Source of the DNA: Mytilus galloprovincialis
Lineage: Eukaryota; Mollusca; Bivalvia; Mytilida; Mytilidae
Assembly (NCBI RefSeq): GCF_965363235.1
Contig: NC_134845.1
Coordinates: 64,757,261 to 64,821,260 of the forward strand
Length of the DNA stretch: 64,000 bases
Direction of reading: 5' to 3'
Positions 10,555 to 20,933 of the stretch are shown here, piece by piece (the first letter of the stretch is position 1; every line of letters starts with the position of its first letter). The position numbers and the translations under genes are program-made. The notes below the pieces were generated by a model. That model worked only from the letters and a program-made list of their open reading frames with translations, ran no database searches and had not been told where the DNA came from.

Positions 10555-12269
10555 ATGTTGTTTGTTTTCTTCTACTTGTTTAGTCTGATTGTGTGGGGAG
10601 AAATACACATGATTTTAGGATCAGAGTTGGGTACGTACATTTCTTATGTTTAATTAATGCTTTGAAAACAGCGCAAAGAACTGATCTTAAAATGTGAAAC
10701 AGTTGCTTTAAAAAAAAAAGCGAGAACAAAGACGATCAAAAGCTCACCAAACACAAAACGAAACGACAAGAGCCTATAGGGAAATTAAAAACAATTCATA
10801 TTAAACAGAGGTCGTGGCGCTCCTTCTAGCTATATAAGGCACGTGTCAAAGGATACAAGAGACTGATAACCGGTCGTATTTTGACAAGTTTCCCGCACAC
10901 ATGCATGCACTTACTTTTTTTTGCCTAAAACTTGGCTATAAAAAACACTTATAAATACGCATTTTTTATAATTTGCTTTGTTCTTTTAAAGGAATTCAGT
11001 TTACATAAAAGTAACATTAAGTTGTTGTTAGTTTAACATCAGCATGTGTGTAGTTGCCGACGTGACACAATTTTTTTCATTAATCAATTAATATTGGTCA
11101 AAAAACATATTTTAATTAATACTTTTGACTTTTGTAAATGCTACATGGGCAACAATGTGAGAGATAAACATTGCTATACGCGTAAACAGGAAAAAATATT
11201 ACTTTTTTAGAAGTTTTATATTTTCCCGGTTGTGTGTCCAATAATCGCCTATTCGGATGATACTAGTTCGAGTGACCTCAATTATTTGCTTACAACATTC
11301 TTGTTCTTGGACACTGGTAGGTTTACCAATTTCGGAAAGTAAAAAAAGTAGCTGCGATGTATCAACTATTCTTTTAAGTGAAAAATAACTCATTTAGAAT
11401 TATATCAGCTTTTTTGTTTACAGCCTGTTCAGAAAAATCTAACATGATTGTCAACAAACTAAAACTGTTGTGTAGTGATATGGGAGCTGGTGCCAATCCT
11501 GGTAAGTCCAACTTTTCAAATAATATTCCACATTTCCTTCAGGCTAGCTGATTATTTGGAACTCAATATATATTTTGAAGATTTATCATTTGGTCTGTGG
11601 TGGATATTTGTATCATTGACAATCGTACAACATCTTCTTATTTTTGTATCAACCCTGTAAAAAACATGCATATTTGTTCTCTTAGTCTAAAGAAACCCCC
11701 AACCTATTATACATAAAGTATTTTCTAACGATTCAGAATTTTTAGAAAAGGTCTGAGAATTTGTGCAATAATACTGATAGAATATTTTTTAAAATGCAAA
11801 TAAGATGAAATGAAATCATATTGACCGATATATAAATAAAATTGCATCTCATTTTTCTTTTCAAGGGAGTCACATCACTGATGCTGGCGAGTCGCTATTC
11901 ACAGCATCTGTGAGTAAGAGGAAATATGTGGTAAAAGGAAATATCGTGAGATTTGACAAAGTATGGTCCAACGTCGGCAATAATTATGATCCACGGTCTG
12001 GTGTATATACAAGCCCAAGGGATGGTGCCTATCATTTCTCTTGTACAGTGATGTCTCAAGGTAACAATGGTATTCGGGTCAATCTGTGGAAAAATAACGT
12101 AAAGACTGTTGCAATTTATTCATATGGTGCTTATGGTGGAACACTGAATATGGCGCTTGACTTGAAAAGGGGAGACAGAGTGTACATTAAACAAAGTCAT
12201 GTTGAAAACTACATTCATGCTGAGCCGGAATATCATTTCAGTATGTTTTCTGGCTTTCAAATTTCCTGA
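10555..12269 (+). CDS. Secreted C1q domain-containing protein, gene 1 (3 exons)
   Basis: Coding exons 10555-10630, 11424-11501 and 11866-12269 give 185 aa. Donors are GTACGT and GTAAGT; acceptors are TTTACAG and TTTCAAG. Every junction is phase 1 and the frame stays open. Exon 1 is a hydrophobic signal peptide beginning MLFVFFYLFSLIVWGEI. Exon 2 gives a short linker with two cysteines (residues 27 and 42) and no collagen repeat. Exon 3 is a C1q globular domain: VRFDKVWSNVGNNYDP, YTSPRDGAYHFSC, LDLKRGDRVYIKQ and the C-terminal FSGFQIS. Short secreted C1q proteins without collagen act in bivalves as lectin-like pattern recognition molecules; binding here is inferred. A paralogue follows at 16166-20563. 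The start is the first ATG before the signal peptide. Splice sites are read, not tested. Confidence 0.9.
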
Positions 12270-12327
12270 GAAACTTTGTCACTTATATATCGACATACTG
12301 GTATCGTATCTATACAAAGAATATCAC

Positions 12328-12333
12328 AATAAA
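12328..12333 (+). promoter_or_regulatory. Poly(A) signal of C1q gene 1
   Basis: AATAAA lies 58 bases after the stop codon of C1q gene 1, a plausible distance for a short 3' UTR. Confidence 0.6.
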
Positions 12334-12566
12334 ATGTGTATAAATTTACATTGTTTTTTTAATGACTTAAACCCAGCCGATTTTATTAATGAAACTAAAG
12401 AATGCATCTCCATCGTGTATACCAGAATTGCATTGTCTGTAATAGACTATATACTTAGGTGATACCAACACTTTGACGTTTGAATTAGGTTTTAGATTTT
12501 CAATTATTTCTGCCTCCTTTGATCTCAGAAGGCACTTTTGTCTAGTTGTGCATCTGGTGTAGACCT

Positions 12567-13706
12567 TACGGGGCGCCGAATGGGACTCTTGTGGTTTTGT
12601 ACAAAATTCAATTCTGTCATAACAAAATCATTTTTGTCTTACAAAACTTTGTGCTACAGACTTGTTTTGTGAGAACTTCAATTTTGTGATGACAAAATTC
12701 ATTTGTGAGACAAAATTAACTTTTGTGAGACAAAATTAACTTTTGTGAGACAAAATTAACTTTTGTGAGACAAAATTAACTTTTGTGAGACAAAATTGAC
12801 TTTTGTGAGACAAAATTGACTTTTGTGAGACAAAACTCAATTTGGTGAGACAAAATTCAATTTTGTCAATTTTGTTGAGACAAAAGTCAATTTTGTTAAT
12901 TTTGTTGAGACAAAAGTCAATTTTGTTGAGACAAAAGTCAATTTTGTTGAGACAAAAGTCAATTTTGTTGAGACAAAAATCAATTTTGTCAATTTTGTTG
13001 AGACAAAAGTCAATTTTGTCAATTTTGTTGAGACAAAAGTCAATTTTGTCAATTTTGTGACGACAGAATTCATTTTTGTGACGACAAAATTCAATTTTGT
13101 AACAACAAAATTGACTTTTATAAGACAAAATTGACTTTAGTGAGACAAAATTGACTTTCGTGAGACAAAAATCAATTTTGTTGAGACAAAATTCAATTTT
13201 GTCAATTTTGTTGAGACAAAATTCAATTTTGTCAATTTTGTTGAGACAAAAGTCAATTTTGTCTCACATTTGTCAATTTTGTCTCACATAAGTCAATTTT
13301 GTCAATTTTGTTGAGACAAAAGTCAATTTTGTCAATTTTGTCTCACAAAAGTCAATTTTGTCAATTTTGTCTCACAAAAGTCAATTTTGTGTAACAAAAG
13401 TCGATTTTGTATGCAAATTAGTTCACAGAAACCAAACTAAACTAATTTGAATACAAAATTGACTTTTGTCGCCCAATTTTCAAATTAGGTAACAAAAGTC
13501 AAGTCTGTGTAACAAAAATGAATTTTGTCATGACAAAAGTGACTTTTGTCCGCTGATAGATAATTTTGTATGAAAAAAATTTAAATTTGTACTATGATAC
13601 AAATTTTGTTAAACTGAACTCATTTTTGTTGAACAAAAGTCACTTTTGTCCGTACAAAGTTGAATTTTGAGTACAAAACCACAAGAGTCCCATTCGGCGC
13701 CCCGTA
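12567..13706. mobile_element. 1140-bp inverted-repeat element filled with a ~20-bp satellite
   Basis: The left end reads TACGGGGCGCCGAATGGGAC and continues CTTGTGGTTTTGTAC; the right end is its exact reverse complement, giving ends of about 35 bp. GACCT flanks both sides (12562-12566 and 13707-13711), a likely 5-bp target duplication, although 7-8 bp is possible if the ends are trimmed. The interior is tandem variants of TTTTGTGAGACAAAATTGAC and AGTCAATTTTGTTGAGACAA, changing orientation, so both strands carry long repetitive but meaningless open frames. No transposase is present. It sits inside another dispersed repeat (GGCGTACTAAATTATAATCC at 13712). Confidence 0.85.
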
Positions 13707-13711
13707 GACCT

Positions 13712-13750
13712 GGCGTACTAAATTATAATCCTGGTACTTTTGATAACTAT
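13712..13750 (-). repeat. Fragment of the GTACGCCAG dispersed repeat
   Basis: GGCGTACTAAATTATAATCC and the bases after it are the reverse complement of the start of the three repeats at 29359, 29824 and 30183. The satellite-filled element at 12567-13706 was inserted at its edge. Confidence 0.7.
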
Positions 13751-13880
13751 GTAGAAACATGTCATTCATTGCAAGTTTGGATATTTATATATATTATAAA
13801 ATGACTGAATAAAATAGTCAACGATCAATCTAACAGGGCGATGGATCATGTAATATGATTCTGTACACTACAAAATATAA

Positions 13881-14163
13881 TATATAACAAGTCAAAAAGG
13901 GTACAACATCACCATTAAATAACTATAAAATGAACAAATATTAGATATTTCGGATAACAGATATCCTTCTTCAATAATAACACGATGTAAAATGTATAAA
14001 TTTCAAGATTTAGAAAAAGTTTCTCAGTTTGAATATATTTACATGATTCATTTGACATCGTGCTATTATTGAAGAAGGATATCTGTTATCCGAAATATCT
14101 AATATTTGTTCATTTTATAGTTATTTAATGGTGATGTTGTACCCTTTTTGACTTGTTATATAT
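13881..14163. mobile_element. Fold-back element with ~108-bp arms
   Basis: Bases 13881-13988 are repeated as a near-perfect reverse complement at 14055-14163, separated by about 66 bases. The arms contain AAGTCAAAAAGGGTACAACA and GATATTTCGGATAACAGATA. Ends are TATATAAC/GTTATATA. There is no coding content. The near identity suggests a recent event. Confidence 0.85.
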
Positions 14164-14839
14164 GTATACCTGTATTGTATTTGGAACCTTGAGACTATCC
14201 AATCGAAAATTGATGCTAGCCGAACCAGATGCTATACTGGTATCTCCATTCTAATTCAACTGAACGAAAACACTGCTTAAACATACATTTTGAAATTAAT
14301 CAATCACACTTTGGCTTTCTTTAATATAGATTTTTTTCATTTGCAATATATAACAAACAAGAACAATATTAAACAATTTTTAAACCGCATTTTAAGGTCT
14401 AAACCCCAAAATAACAAATGTAAATCAATTCAAACAAAAAGAAAACATTGAATAAACCGACGAAGAAGGAACATTAAAACTCATTAGTCGAAGGCAGAGT
14501 CGAAGGCAAACTGATCCGTCATGGCAAAAAAAAAAAAACGAAAATTTAAACGACTACATTCAGAAAAAGACAGCTTCAAAAACTAAAGAGCTAGCAACAC
14601 TAACTCCAACAATAGCGGGGGTTATATCATGTGTGTCGGAAGGGTAAGAAAATCCTGCTCCTCATTTTGGGAATCCGGCGTCGTCACGGTTCCTCATGTA
14701 AGCACAGAATTCTACAATAACTCTCTTTTTGAGGTGTCAATTTTGAAAAAAAAATCACTTGACGGGATTGCCGCTAAAACAATCGTATTCGGTTTCTAAA
14801 AACTTATAATGTTAAAGGAATACTTCGGTTTTGATGATT
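14164..14839. other. Intergenic, no gene seen
   Basis: AT-rich sequence with A-runs at about 14526-14538 and 14747-14756. No exon, RNA gene or repeat pair is supported. Confidence 0.4.
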
Positions 14840-15672
14840 TTTGTGCCTTTACAGCAGGAAAAGTATAATAACATCACTCTTGAAAAACTTTCAAATATTG
14901 ATAACAGTTCAAAACTTTATCTTTATAGTAAACTTAAAAATGAAATTAAATTCGAGGACTACTTGCACAATCTAAACAATTGTAATAGTCGTCAACTTTT
15001 AACAAAATTACGTGTAAGTGATCATAATTTGGAAATTGAATTAGGACGTTATAAAATAATTCAAAGAGAACACAGACTTATATTTATACAAAGATGAAAA
15101 GCAATTGAAAGTCTAGTAATACTAGCATCATGTGATCAATATTTTGTAATTTAATTACAATAAAGTACTAATAGTATGTATATATACGGAGTCTTCCGAA
15201 TAAGACTTTTTACTATCGGATTTCAGACTGATGTTGGAATACGTGGATGTTAGGTGTCACCTTTATACAAAGTTTGTAAAATTTTAGATGATGAGGAACA
15301 CTTTTTCCTTCATTGCCAAATTAACAGTAATGTAAGACATTCCCTTATAAATGCAATTAAAACCCATTATCCTAATTTTAACCAGCTTGACTCAAACTCT
15401 AAACTATTCTAGATCCCAATAAAGATATGTTGTCTAGTGTTGTAGACTATATAAAGCAATCTATGGAATTGCGAAAATTATAAGGTCCACATTGGTCAAT
15501 TATTATTATTATTATATATATATATAGATAGATATATGTTATTAATATCAACTTCACTTTTAAAACATTTATCATGTATTATGTTTCTTGTCACTTGTGT
15601 ATACAATGTACTATGTTTGCATTTTAACCCGTCAGGGTTTCATGTTTTTTGCAATAAAGTTATATTTAAAAA
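14840..15672 (+). pseudogene. 5'-truncated LINE 3' end with poly(A) tail region
   Basis: A frame from about 14845 reads EKLSNIDNSSKLYLYSKLKN, later LLTKLRVSDHNLEIELGRYK, and stops at 15097. After about 170 unrelated bases a related stretch resumes as ILDDEEHFFLHCQINSNVR (about 15280-15340). The LEIE...HFFLHC pattern matches the fragment at 3740-3982 on the other strand and the C-termini of non-LTR retrotransposons. A GCAATAAAG signal followed by an A-rich end at about 15651-15672 fits a LINE 3' end. The 15100-15270 interruption is an insertion or rearrangement. Confidence 0.55.
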
Positions 15673-16165
15673 ATTCTGAAAAAATTGTACCATCCTCGAC
15701 TTCGTCTCGGATAACTTATATATCTACCAAAACACACTGAAGTATCTACAATATATCTACAATATATTTATTCTATGGAAAATACCAGTTTAATATAAGA
15801 ATAAGGAGAATTTTGAATATCCAAATATGAAACTGAAAATGAAAAAGACAAAATACAGTAGTATAAAGCTGAAAACCTAAATGTTTGCTGGGCAAGTTTG
15901 ACAACCAGCACTCTAAGCAGTCGCCCCATAGCCTAAAAGTCGATCAATTTCGAAGCTGTGTTTACCTTTAAAGTGCAACTGTTGTACCTATCAATACAAT
16001 TGCATGATATATAGATATCAGATGTATAATATTTCAGAATAGAATTACATTACATGGGACACGGTAACAGATTTAAGAGTCAGAATTTACAGAAAATATT
16101 CACTGCTAAGACTAAAATTAAACACACTCTGAGGAAACGAGAGATTAATTTCTAAAGAGGACAAT
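15673..16165. other. Upstream region of C1q gene 2, no gene seen
   Basis: Short, AT-rich, with no coding exon. No convincing TATA box is visible close to the start codon at 16166. Confidence 0.4.
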
Positions 16166-19100
16166 ATGTACCTTTTCTTCTACGTATCTGTTCTTATTTG
16201 GTGCGGAGAAATATGCATGACGCAGGGGTCAAGTTGGGGTATGTAAATTTCTTATTATTTGGTTTTAATATAGCTGGTATACAAACAAATATATTGTGAC
16301 TTGGATGGAGAATTGTCTCATTGGCAATCATACCGTTTATACAATACAGATAAACGCAAAAATAATTGAAATTAATAGAAACAAAAAACAAATAAAGGAT
16401 TTTGGAATAAAAGGGAAAGGCTAAACCAAATTGTCCTATCCCCAAGTACTTATGAATGAAAAATGTCCTTGATAGTTGCTCGCAATATATATACTTTTCT
16501 ACATTGGCTAGAGGTATAGGGTATGGGGGTTGAGATCTCATAAACATGCATAACCCCGCCGTATTTTTGCGCCTGTCCCAAGTCAGGAGCCTCTGGCCTT
16601 TGTTAGTTTTGTATTCATTTTAATTTAGTTTCTTGTGTATAATTTGGAGTTTTGGTGTCACGATATCACATTAGCATGGGTTCGAATCCCGGCGAGGGAA
16701 GAACAAAAAATTTGCGAAAGCAAATTTACAGATCTAACATTGTTGGGTTGATGTTTAGACGAGTTGTATATTGTTGGGTTGATGTTTAGACGAGTTGTAT
16801 ATGGGTTGATGTTTAGACGAGTTGTATATATATGTTTAGACGAGTTGTATATATATATATATATATATATATATACAACTCGTCTAAACATCAACCCAAC
16901 AATGTTAGATCTGTAAATTTGCTTTCGCAAATTTTTGGTTCTTCCCTCGCCGGGATTCGAACCCATGCTACTGTGATATCGTGACACCAAATCGCCTGCA
17001 CTGCAGCCGTCCCTCTAGACCACACGACCAACTGGCCTCTACAATAATAGAGCTTTCGCTGGCCGTTTGTTACCTTTCCTCGTCAGTTTTAATCTAGCGG
17101 CGTACTACAGTACATGATATATAAGGCATGAAGATGTTATTGTTACAGATCAGCTAAATTATCTATAGTAAAGGATCCTACAAATTAATGTAATATACAG
17201 TCACAGAAAATAATTATATTTATAAGTACGTCTGAGTCAGTGACAACTCTACAACAGATGTATCCATCGGATCGCCATCAATGATGGTGATACATGGCTA
17301 TGTACATAATGTATATACAACTCGTCTAAAGATCAACCCAACAATGTTAGATCTGTAAATTTGCTTTCGCAAATTTTTGGTTCTTCCCTCGCCGGGATTC
17401 GAACCCATGCTACTGTGATATCGTGACACCAAATCGCCTGCACTGCAGCCGTCCCGCTAGACCACACGACCACCTGACCTCTACAATAATAGAGCTTTCG
17501 CTGGCCGTGTGTTACCTTTCCTCGTCAGTTTTAATCTAGCGGCGTACTACAGTACATGATATATAAGGCATGAAGATGTTATTGTTACAGATCAGCTAAA
17601 TTATCTATAGTAAAGGATCCTACAAATTAATGTAATATACAGTCACAGAAAATAATTATATTTATAAGTACGTCTGAGTCAGTGACAACTCTACAACAGA
17701 TGTATCCATCGGATCACCATCAATGATGGTGATACATGGCTGTGTACATAATGTATATACAACTCGTCTAAACATCAACCCAACAATGTTAGATCTGTAA
17801 ATTTGCTTTCGCAAATTTTTGGTTCTTCCCTCGCCGGGATTCGAACCCATGCTACTGTGATATCGTGACACCAAATCGCCTGCACTGCAGCCGTCCCGCT
17901 AGACCACAAGACCACCTGGGCTCTACAATAATATACATGTTATTATTTTGTACAGGTTATTACTTGTACAAACATTTTATACAAGAAATTACTTGTATGA
18001 TGCCATCATACAGGTTATTGCTTGTACAAATACAATTGTACAAGTAATTACTTGTCCAATTTTGATTGAGAAAAAGATAATGACTTGTACAAATCATTAT
18101 TCTACCTTGGCCTATTTCCTGATGACTACAATAAAACTTTCCTTTTAAAATAAATAATATAAAATAAGAGCATCAGTATAAACTTGAAACATTTCAAAAA
18201 AAAATTATTTGATAAATATGGTAGCCAATTTGTACAGTTGAGTAGGGTATTAAAGGATAAAAATGGAAAATATCAAATAAAATCTTCTAATTATTCAGTA
18301 TTCACTTGTGAAAGATAAAGAGATACTTTAAGTTATGTAAAGGAAGCCAAGTTAAGTTTCAAAAAGACAGCACTTCAAAAATAATTCTTAAGATGGCATG
18401 ATGTTTTGAATGCAGCAGGAAATAAATTAATAAACTCATTCGCAAAGGAGACGAAATTATTTATTATTGTAAAGTTAATCAACTTTACCCTCTGATTACA
18501 CAGCACACTCTGCAGGCATACAAATAATAATTATAAGGAGTTAAAAAACCACAAATTGGCAATATAAGGAGAGAAATTATCCGGATTTTCACTCATATGT
18601 GTGAATATTTTGAAAAAGGTCGCTCCTTCTATCATTACTACAGTCTTTAATGCTTGTTGTCAAGTCAAAGTCAAAGATGTTACTGTCAGGTAGACCATGG
18701 TGATTATCAATCATGTACTATCAGGATCACTGTACCAAATTCAGTGGACTGCGCCCGTTAAAGGCAGATGTAGCTTACCAACTCACTGACTTTGTTTTTA
18801 CTTTTTGGAGCTCCACATATCTATCCTGCATGGTGTTAATTGAAGGGAATTTCTTCTTTGGCTAGAACTTTAATTTATGTATGATAGACCACTTGCACCT
18901 CAAAGTGTCCGTACAAATATAGGACGCTGTCTTAAAGAGTATAATGATTACATGAACACAGTAGAACAACTGACACTGGTCTGAATGATTAAAAATTGTG
19001 TAATTCCATAAAAAAAAAAACCAAGTAAATAAATAATTATAATTAAAACTCAACTGTCAGGGAACAATTGAATATTTCCCTCCATTGAAAAAAATAGTAA

Positions 19101-20563
19101 ATCAAAATAATTGGAAGAAGAGTTTCATTTTATTTATTCCTTTCAATGACTTTGTCACTTTGCACCAGTAGTCCGTATTTTAGTGGCACCTAGTTTTTCA
19201 ACCCAATATGCTCAAAGTGTCATGTTTGCTGATGTTATTTATAATTTACTTAAAAAGCAGATAGAAGGAAGAAACAAATAAAACTAAAAGATAGTGAGTT
19301 TTACAAGTTATTATCTTTTTCTCAACAAAAACTGTACAGGTAATTAATCGTACAATTATTTTTGTACAAATAATAACTTGTATGATGGCATCATACAAGT
19401 AATTACTCTTACAAAGTTTTTGTACAGGTAATAACCTGTACAAAATAATAAAATGTACACGAAATATATATATATATGTTGTGTACAAGTTGTAATGTTG
19501 TACAAATTATAATTTGTACAGAATTTTTGTACAAGTTATCAGTGTTTTATGACCTGCTGAACAAAAATGGATGGTGCAAGCACACAATCGTTTGCTCCGC
19601 ATATTTCTGTCAATTTTTCACAACTTCATGATACAGACTAATACTGAGCATTGATACAAAATCATTATAAGACCTCACAAAAATGTTGTATAGATATGAA
19701 TATGGTATAAGGAAAAAAATAAAATTAGAATTCAAACCATTCAGGTATCCTCATTTCCAGTTTGAAGGCAAGGGGAATAGCACTAAATGTTAGGTTGACG
19801 TATATTTCTTTGAATTTAAAACATTACACTGGTACATTTTATAAGTTAAACCTGTATCACCTGTTGCAAGAAGGTAGGTGTCAAAAAACTTATAACTTGT
19901 ACAAAAACCCTGTACAAATTATAATTTGTACAAACTTACATCTTGTACACAACATATATATGTTTAGGGACCAGCTGAAGGACGTGTCCGGGTGCGGGAG
20001 TTTCTCGCTGCATTGAGGACCTATTGGTGACCTTCTGCTGTTGTCTATTCTATGGTGGGGTTGTTGTCTCTTTGACACATTCCCCATTTCCATTCTCAAT
20101 TATATTACCTAAAATACTGTTGGAACATTGAAATCATAGAGTACATATTTATTTTACAGGTGCGTCGGGTTTCTCAGCTTCTATAAGTAAAAGTAAACAC
20201 GTGGTCAGAGGAGGCATCATAAGATTTGACAAAGTATGGAGCAACATAGGGAACAATTTTGATCAATATTCTAGTGTGTATACAGCTCCAAGAAATGGCG
20301 CATACCATTTCTCATGTACCGTAATGTCTCATAGAAACAATGCTATTCGAGTCAATCTGTGGAAAAATCACTCAAAGACTGTTGCAGTTTACTCGAATAG
20401 TCACTATGGGGGTACACTCAATATGGTACTTGACCTAAAGAGAGGAGACAGGGTGTACATTAAACAAAGTCAGGTTAAAAACTATGTTGAAAACTATATT
20501 TATGCTGAACCTGATTATCATTTCAGTATGTTTTCTGGCTTTCTCATTCAAGTTCATGAGTAA
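16166..20563 (+). CDS. Secreted C1q domain-containing protein, gene 2 (2 visible exons)
   Basis: Exon 1 (16166-16238) encodes a signal peptide beginning MYLFFYVSVLIWCGEICMTQ and ends at donor GTATGT in phase 1. The C1q exon (20160-20563) follows acceptor TTTTACAG and also enters in phase 1, so the two can join directly to give 158 aa. The domain contains IRFDKVWSNIGNNFDQ, YTAPRNGAYHFSC, LDLKRGDRVYIKQ and FSGFLIQ, clearly a paralogue of gene 1; both last exons are 404 bp. It has four extra residues in the KNYVENYIY segment near the end. I find no equivalent of gene 1's 78-bp middle exon in the 3.9-kb intron, which is packed with repeats. Because that exon is symmetric (1-1), its loss keeps the frame. 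Alternatively exon 1 belongs to another transcript. Confidence 0.8.
16500..16650 (+). repeat. Copy of the Penelope-like 3' tail repeat
   Basis: Carries GAGATCTCATAAACATGCAT, AACCCCGCCG and GTCCCAAGTCAGGAGCCTCT in the same order as at 8780-8900. It lies in the intron of C1q gene 2 and runs straight into the inverted SINE-like copy at about 16655. Confidence 0.75.
16655..16873 (+). repeat. Inverted SINE-like fragment with ~31-bp tandem repeat and (TA)n
   Basis: The + strand copy contains the pol III box B word GGTTCGAATCC (16679-16689) but lacks the box A half. It is followed by three to four copies of TGGGTTGATGTTTAGACGAG plus TTGTATAT, then alternating AT to 16873. The reverse complement of the same sequence starts at once at 16874, making a head-to-head palindrome centred on the AT run. 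Confidence 0.8.
16874..17930 (-). repeat. 442-bp tandem array carrying a tRNA-derived SINE-like head
   Basis: Units start at 16874, 17316 and 17758, an exact 442-bp period; two units are complete and the third stops at about 17930. On the - strand each unit contains a tRNA-like head: box A TGGTCTAGAGGG (17011-17022 in unit 1) and box B GGTTCGAATCC (16953-16963, 17395-17405, 17837-17847). The T-arm stem is only partly paired, so these are SINE heads rather than working tRNA genes. The units differ at few positions, suggesting recent amplification. Confidence 0.85.
17935..19465. mobile_element. Fold-back element with TTGTACAA-rich ends, ~1.5 kb
   Basis: The left arm (about 17935-18090) and right arm (about 19290-19465) are inverted copies. 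Both contain TTATTTTGTACAGGTTATTA, ACTTGTATGATGCCATCATA and TTGAGAAAAAGATAATRACT in mirrored order. Between them lie about 1.2 kb with no gene. Arms contain many TTGTACAA or ACTTGTACAA words. It sits in the intron of C1q gene 2. The exact ends are uncertain. Confidence 0.7.
19476..19958. mobile_element. Second TTGTACAA-rich fold-back element, ~0.48 kb
   Basis: GTTGTGTACAAG at 19478 is mirrored by CTTGTACACAAC ending at about 19953, and TTGTACAAATTATAATTTGT occurs in both arms (about 19498 and 19910). ATATATATG-type words flank both ends. It lies immediately after the larger fold-back element and shares its core word. Confidence 0.7.
19975..20100 (-). repeat. Dispersed AGACAACAACCC repeat
   Basis: On the - strand: GAAATGGGGAATGTGTCAAA, GAGACAACAACCCCACC and the AATGCAGCGAGAAACTCCCG end. 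Same orientation and order as 8975-9090 and 60478-60600. It lies 60 bases before the last exon of C1q gene 2. Confidence 0.8.
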
Positions 20564-20610
20564 CTTTTTGAACTAAATCAGAATATTTGCGATGTATTTG
20601 AATATAAATA

Positions 20611-20621
20611 AGTAATAAAAT
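20611..20621 (+). promoter_or_regulatory. Poly(A) signal of C1q gene 2
   Basis: AATAAAA occurs within AAGTAATAAAATACTTGC at about 20613-20619, with an AATAAA-like overlap just before it, about 50 bases after the stop codon. Spacing matches that of gene 1. Confidence 0.5.
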
Positions 20622-20933
20622 ACTTGCAATATGTATTAGGCTACATTGTTTTATTATTCTAGAATTAATAAACATTCTGTACTTGCTTGTCTCAGTGGTT
20701 GTCGTTTGCCGTGGGTCATATCTTTTTTACGTATGGTTTTGTAAATAAACAATGCCATTAGTTTTCCTGTACGGAATATTTTACATTTTTTATTTCACAA
20801 TCATTTCTTAGCTTAGTATGCTGTATTGATTTTGCTCATTGTTGGGACCGTATACGTTGGTTATTTATTGTTAGTTTGTCTTTTGAGGAGAGTTGTCTAA
20901 TTGGCAATCTTAACACAACTGTTAATTTGTATA

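Noticed and set aside
12736-13128. Long repetitive open frames on both strands encoding KIDFCLN-type or LRQKSIL-type repeats
   Set aside because: They are products of the 20-21 bp satellite inside the inverted-repeat element; all frames stay open for composition reasons, and there is no start, splice or domain evidence.
16935-17038. A true tRNA gene on the - strand
   Set aside because: Box A and box B are present, but the acceptor and T stems pair poorly and the unit is part of a 442-bp array, so a SINE-like head is the better call.
16874-17930. CRISPR-like array
   Set aside because: The period is 442 bp with no spacer variation, in a eukaryotic intron; it is an ordinary tandem repeat.
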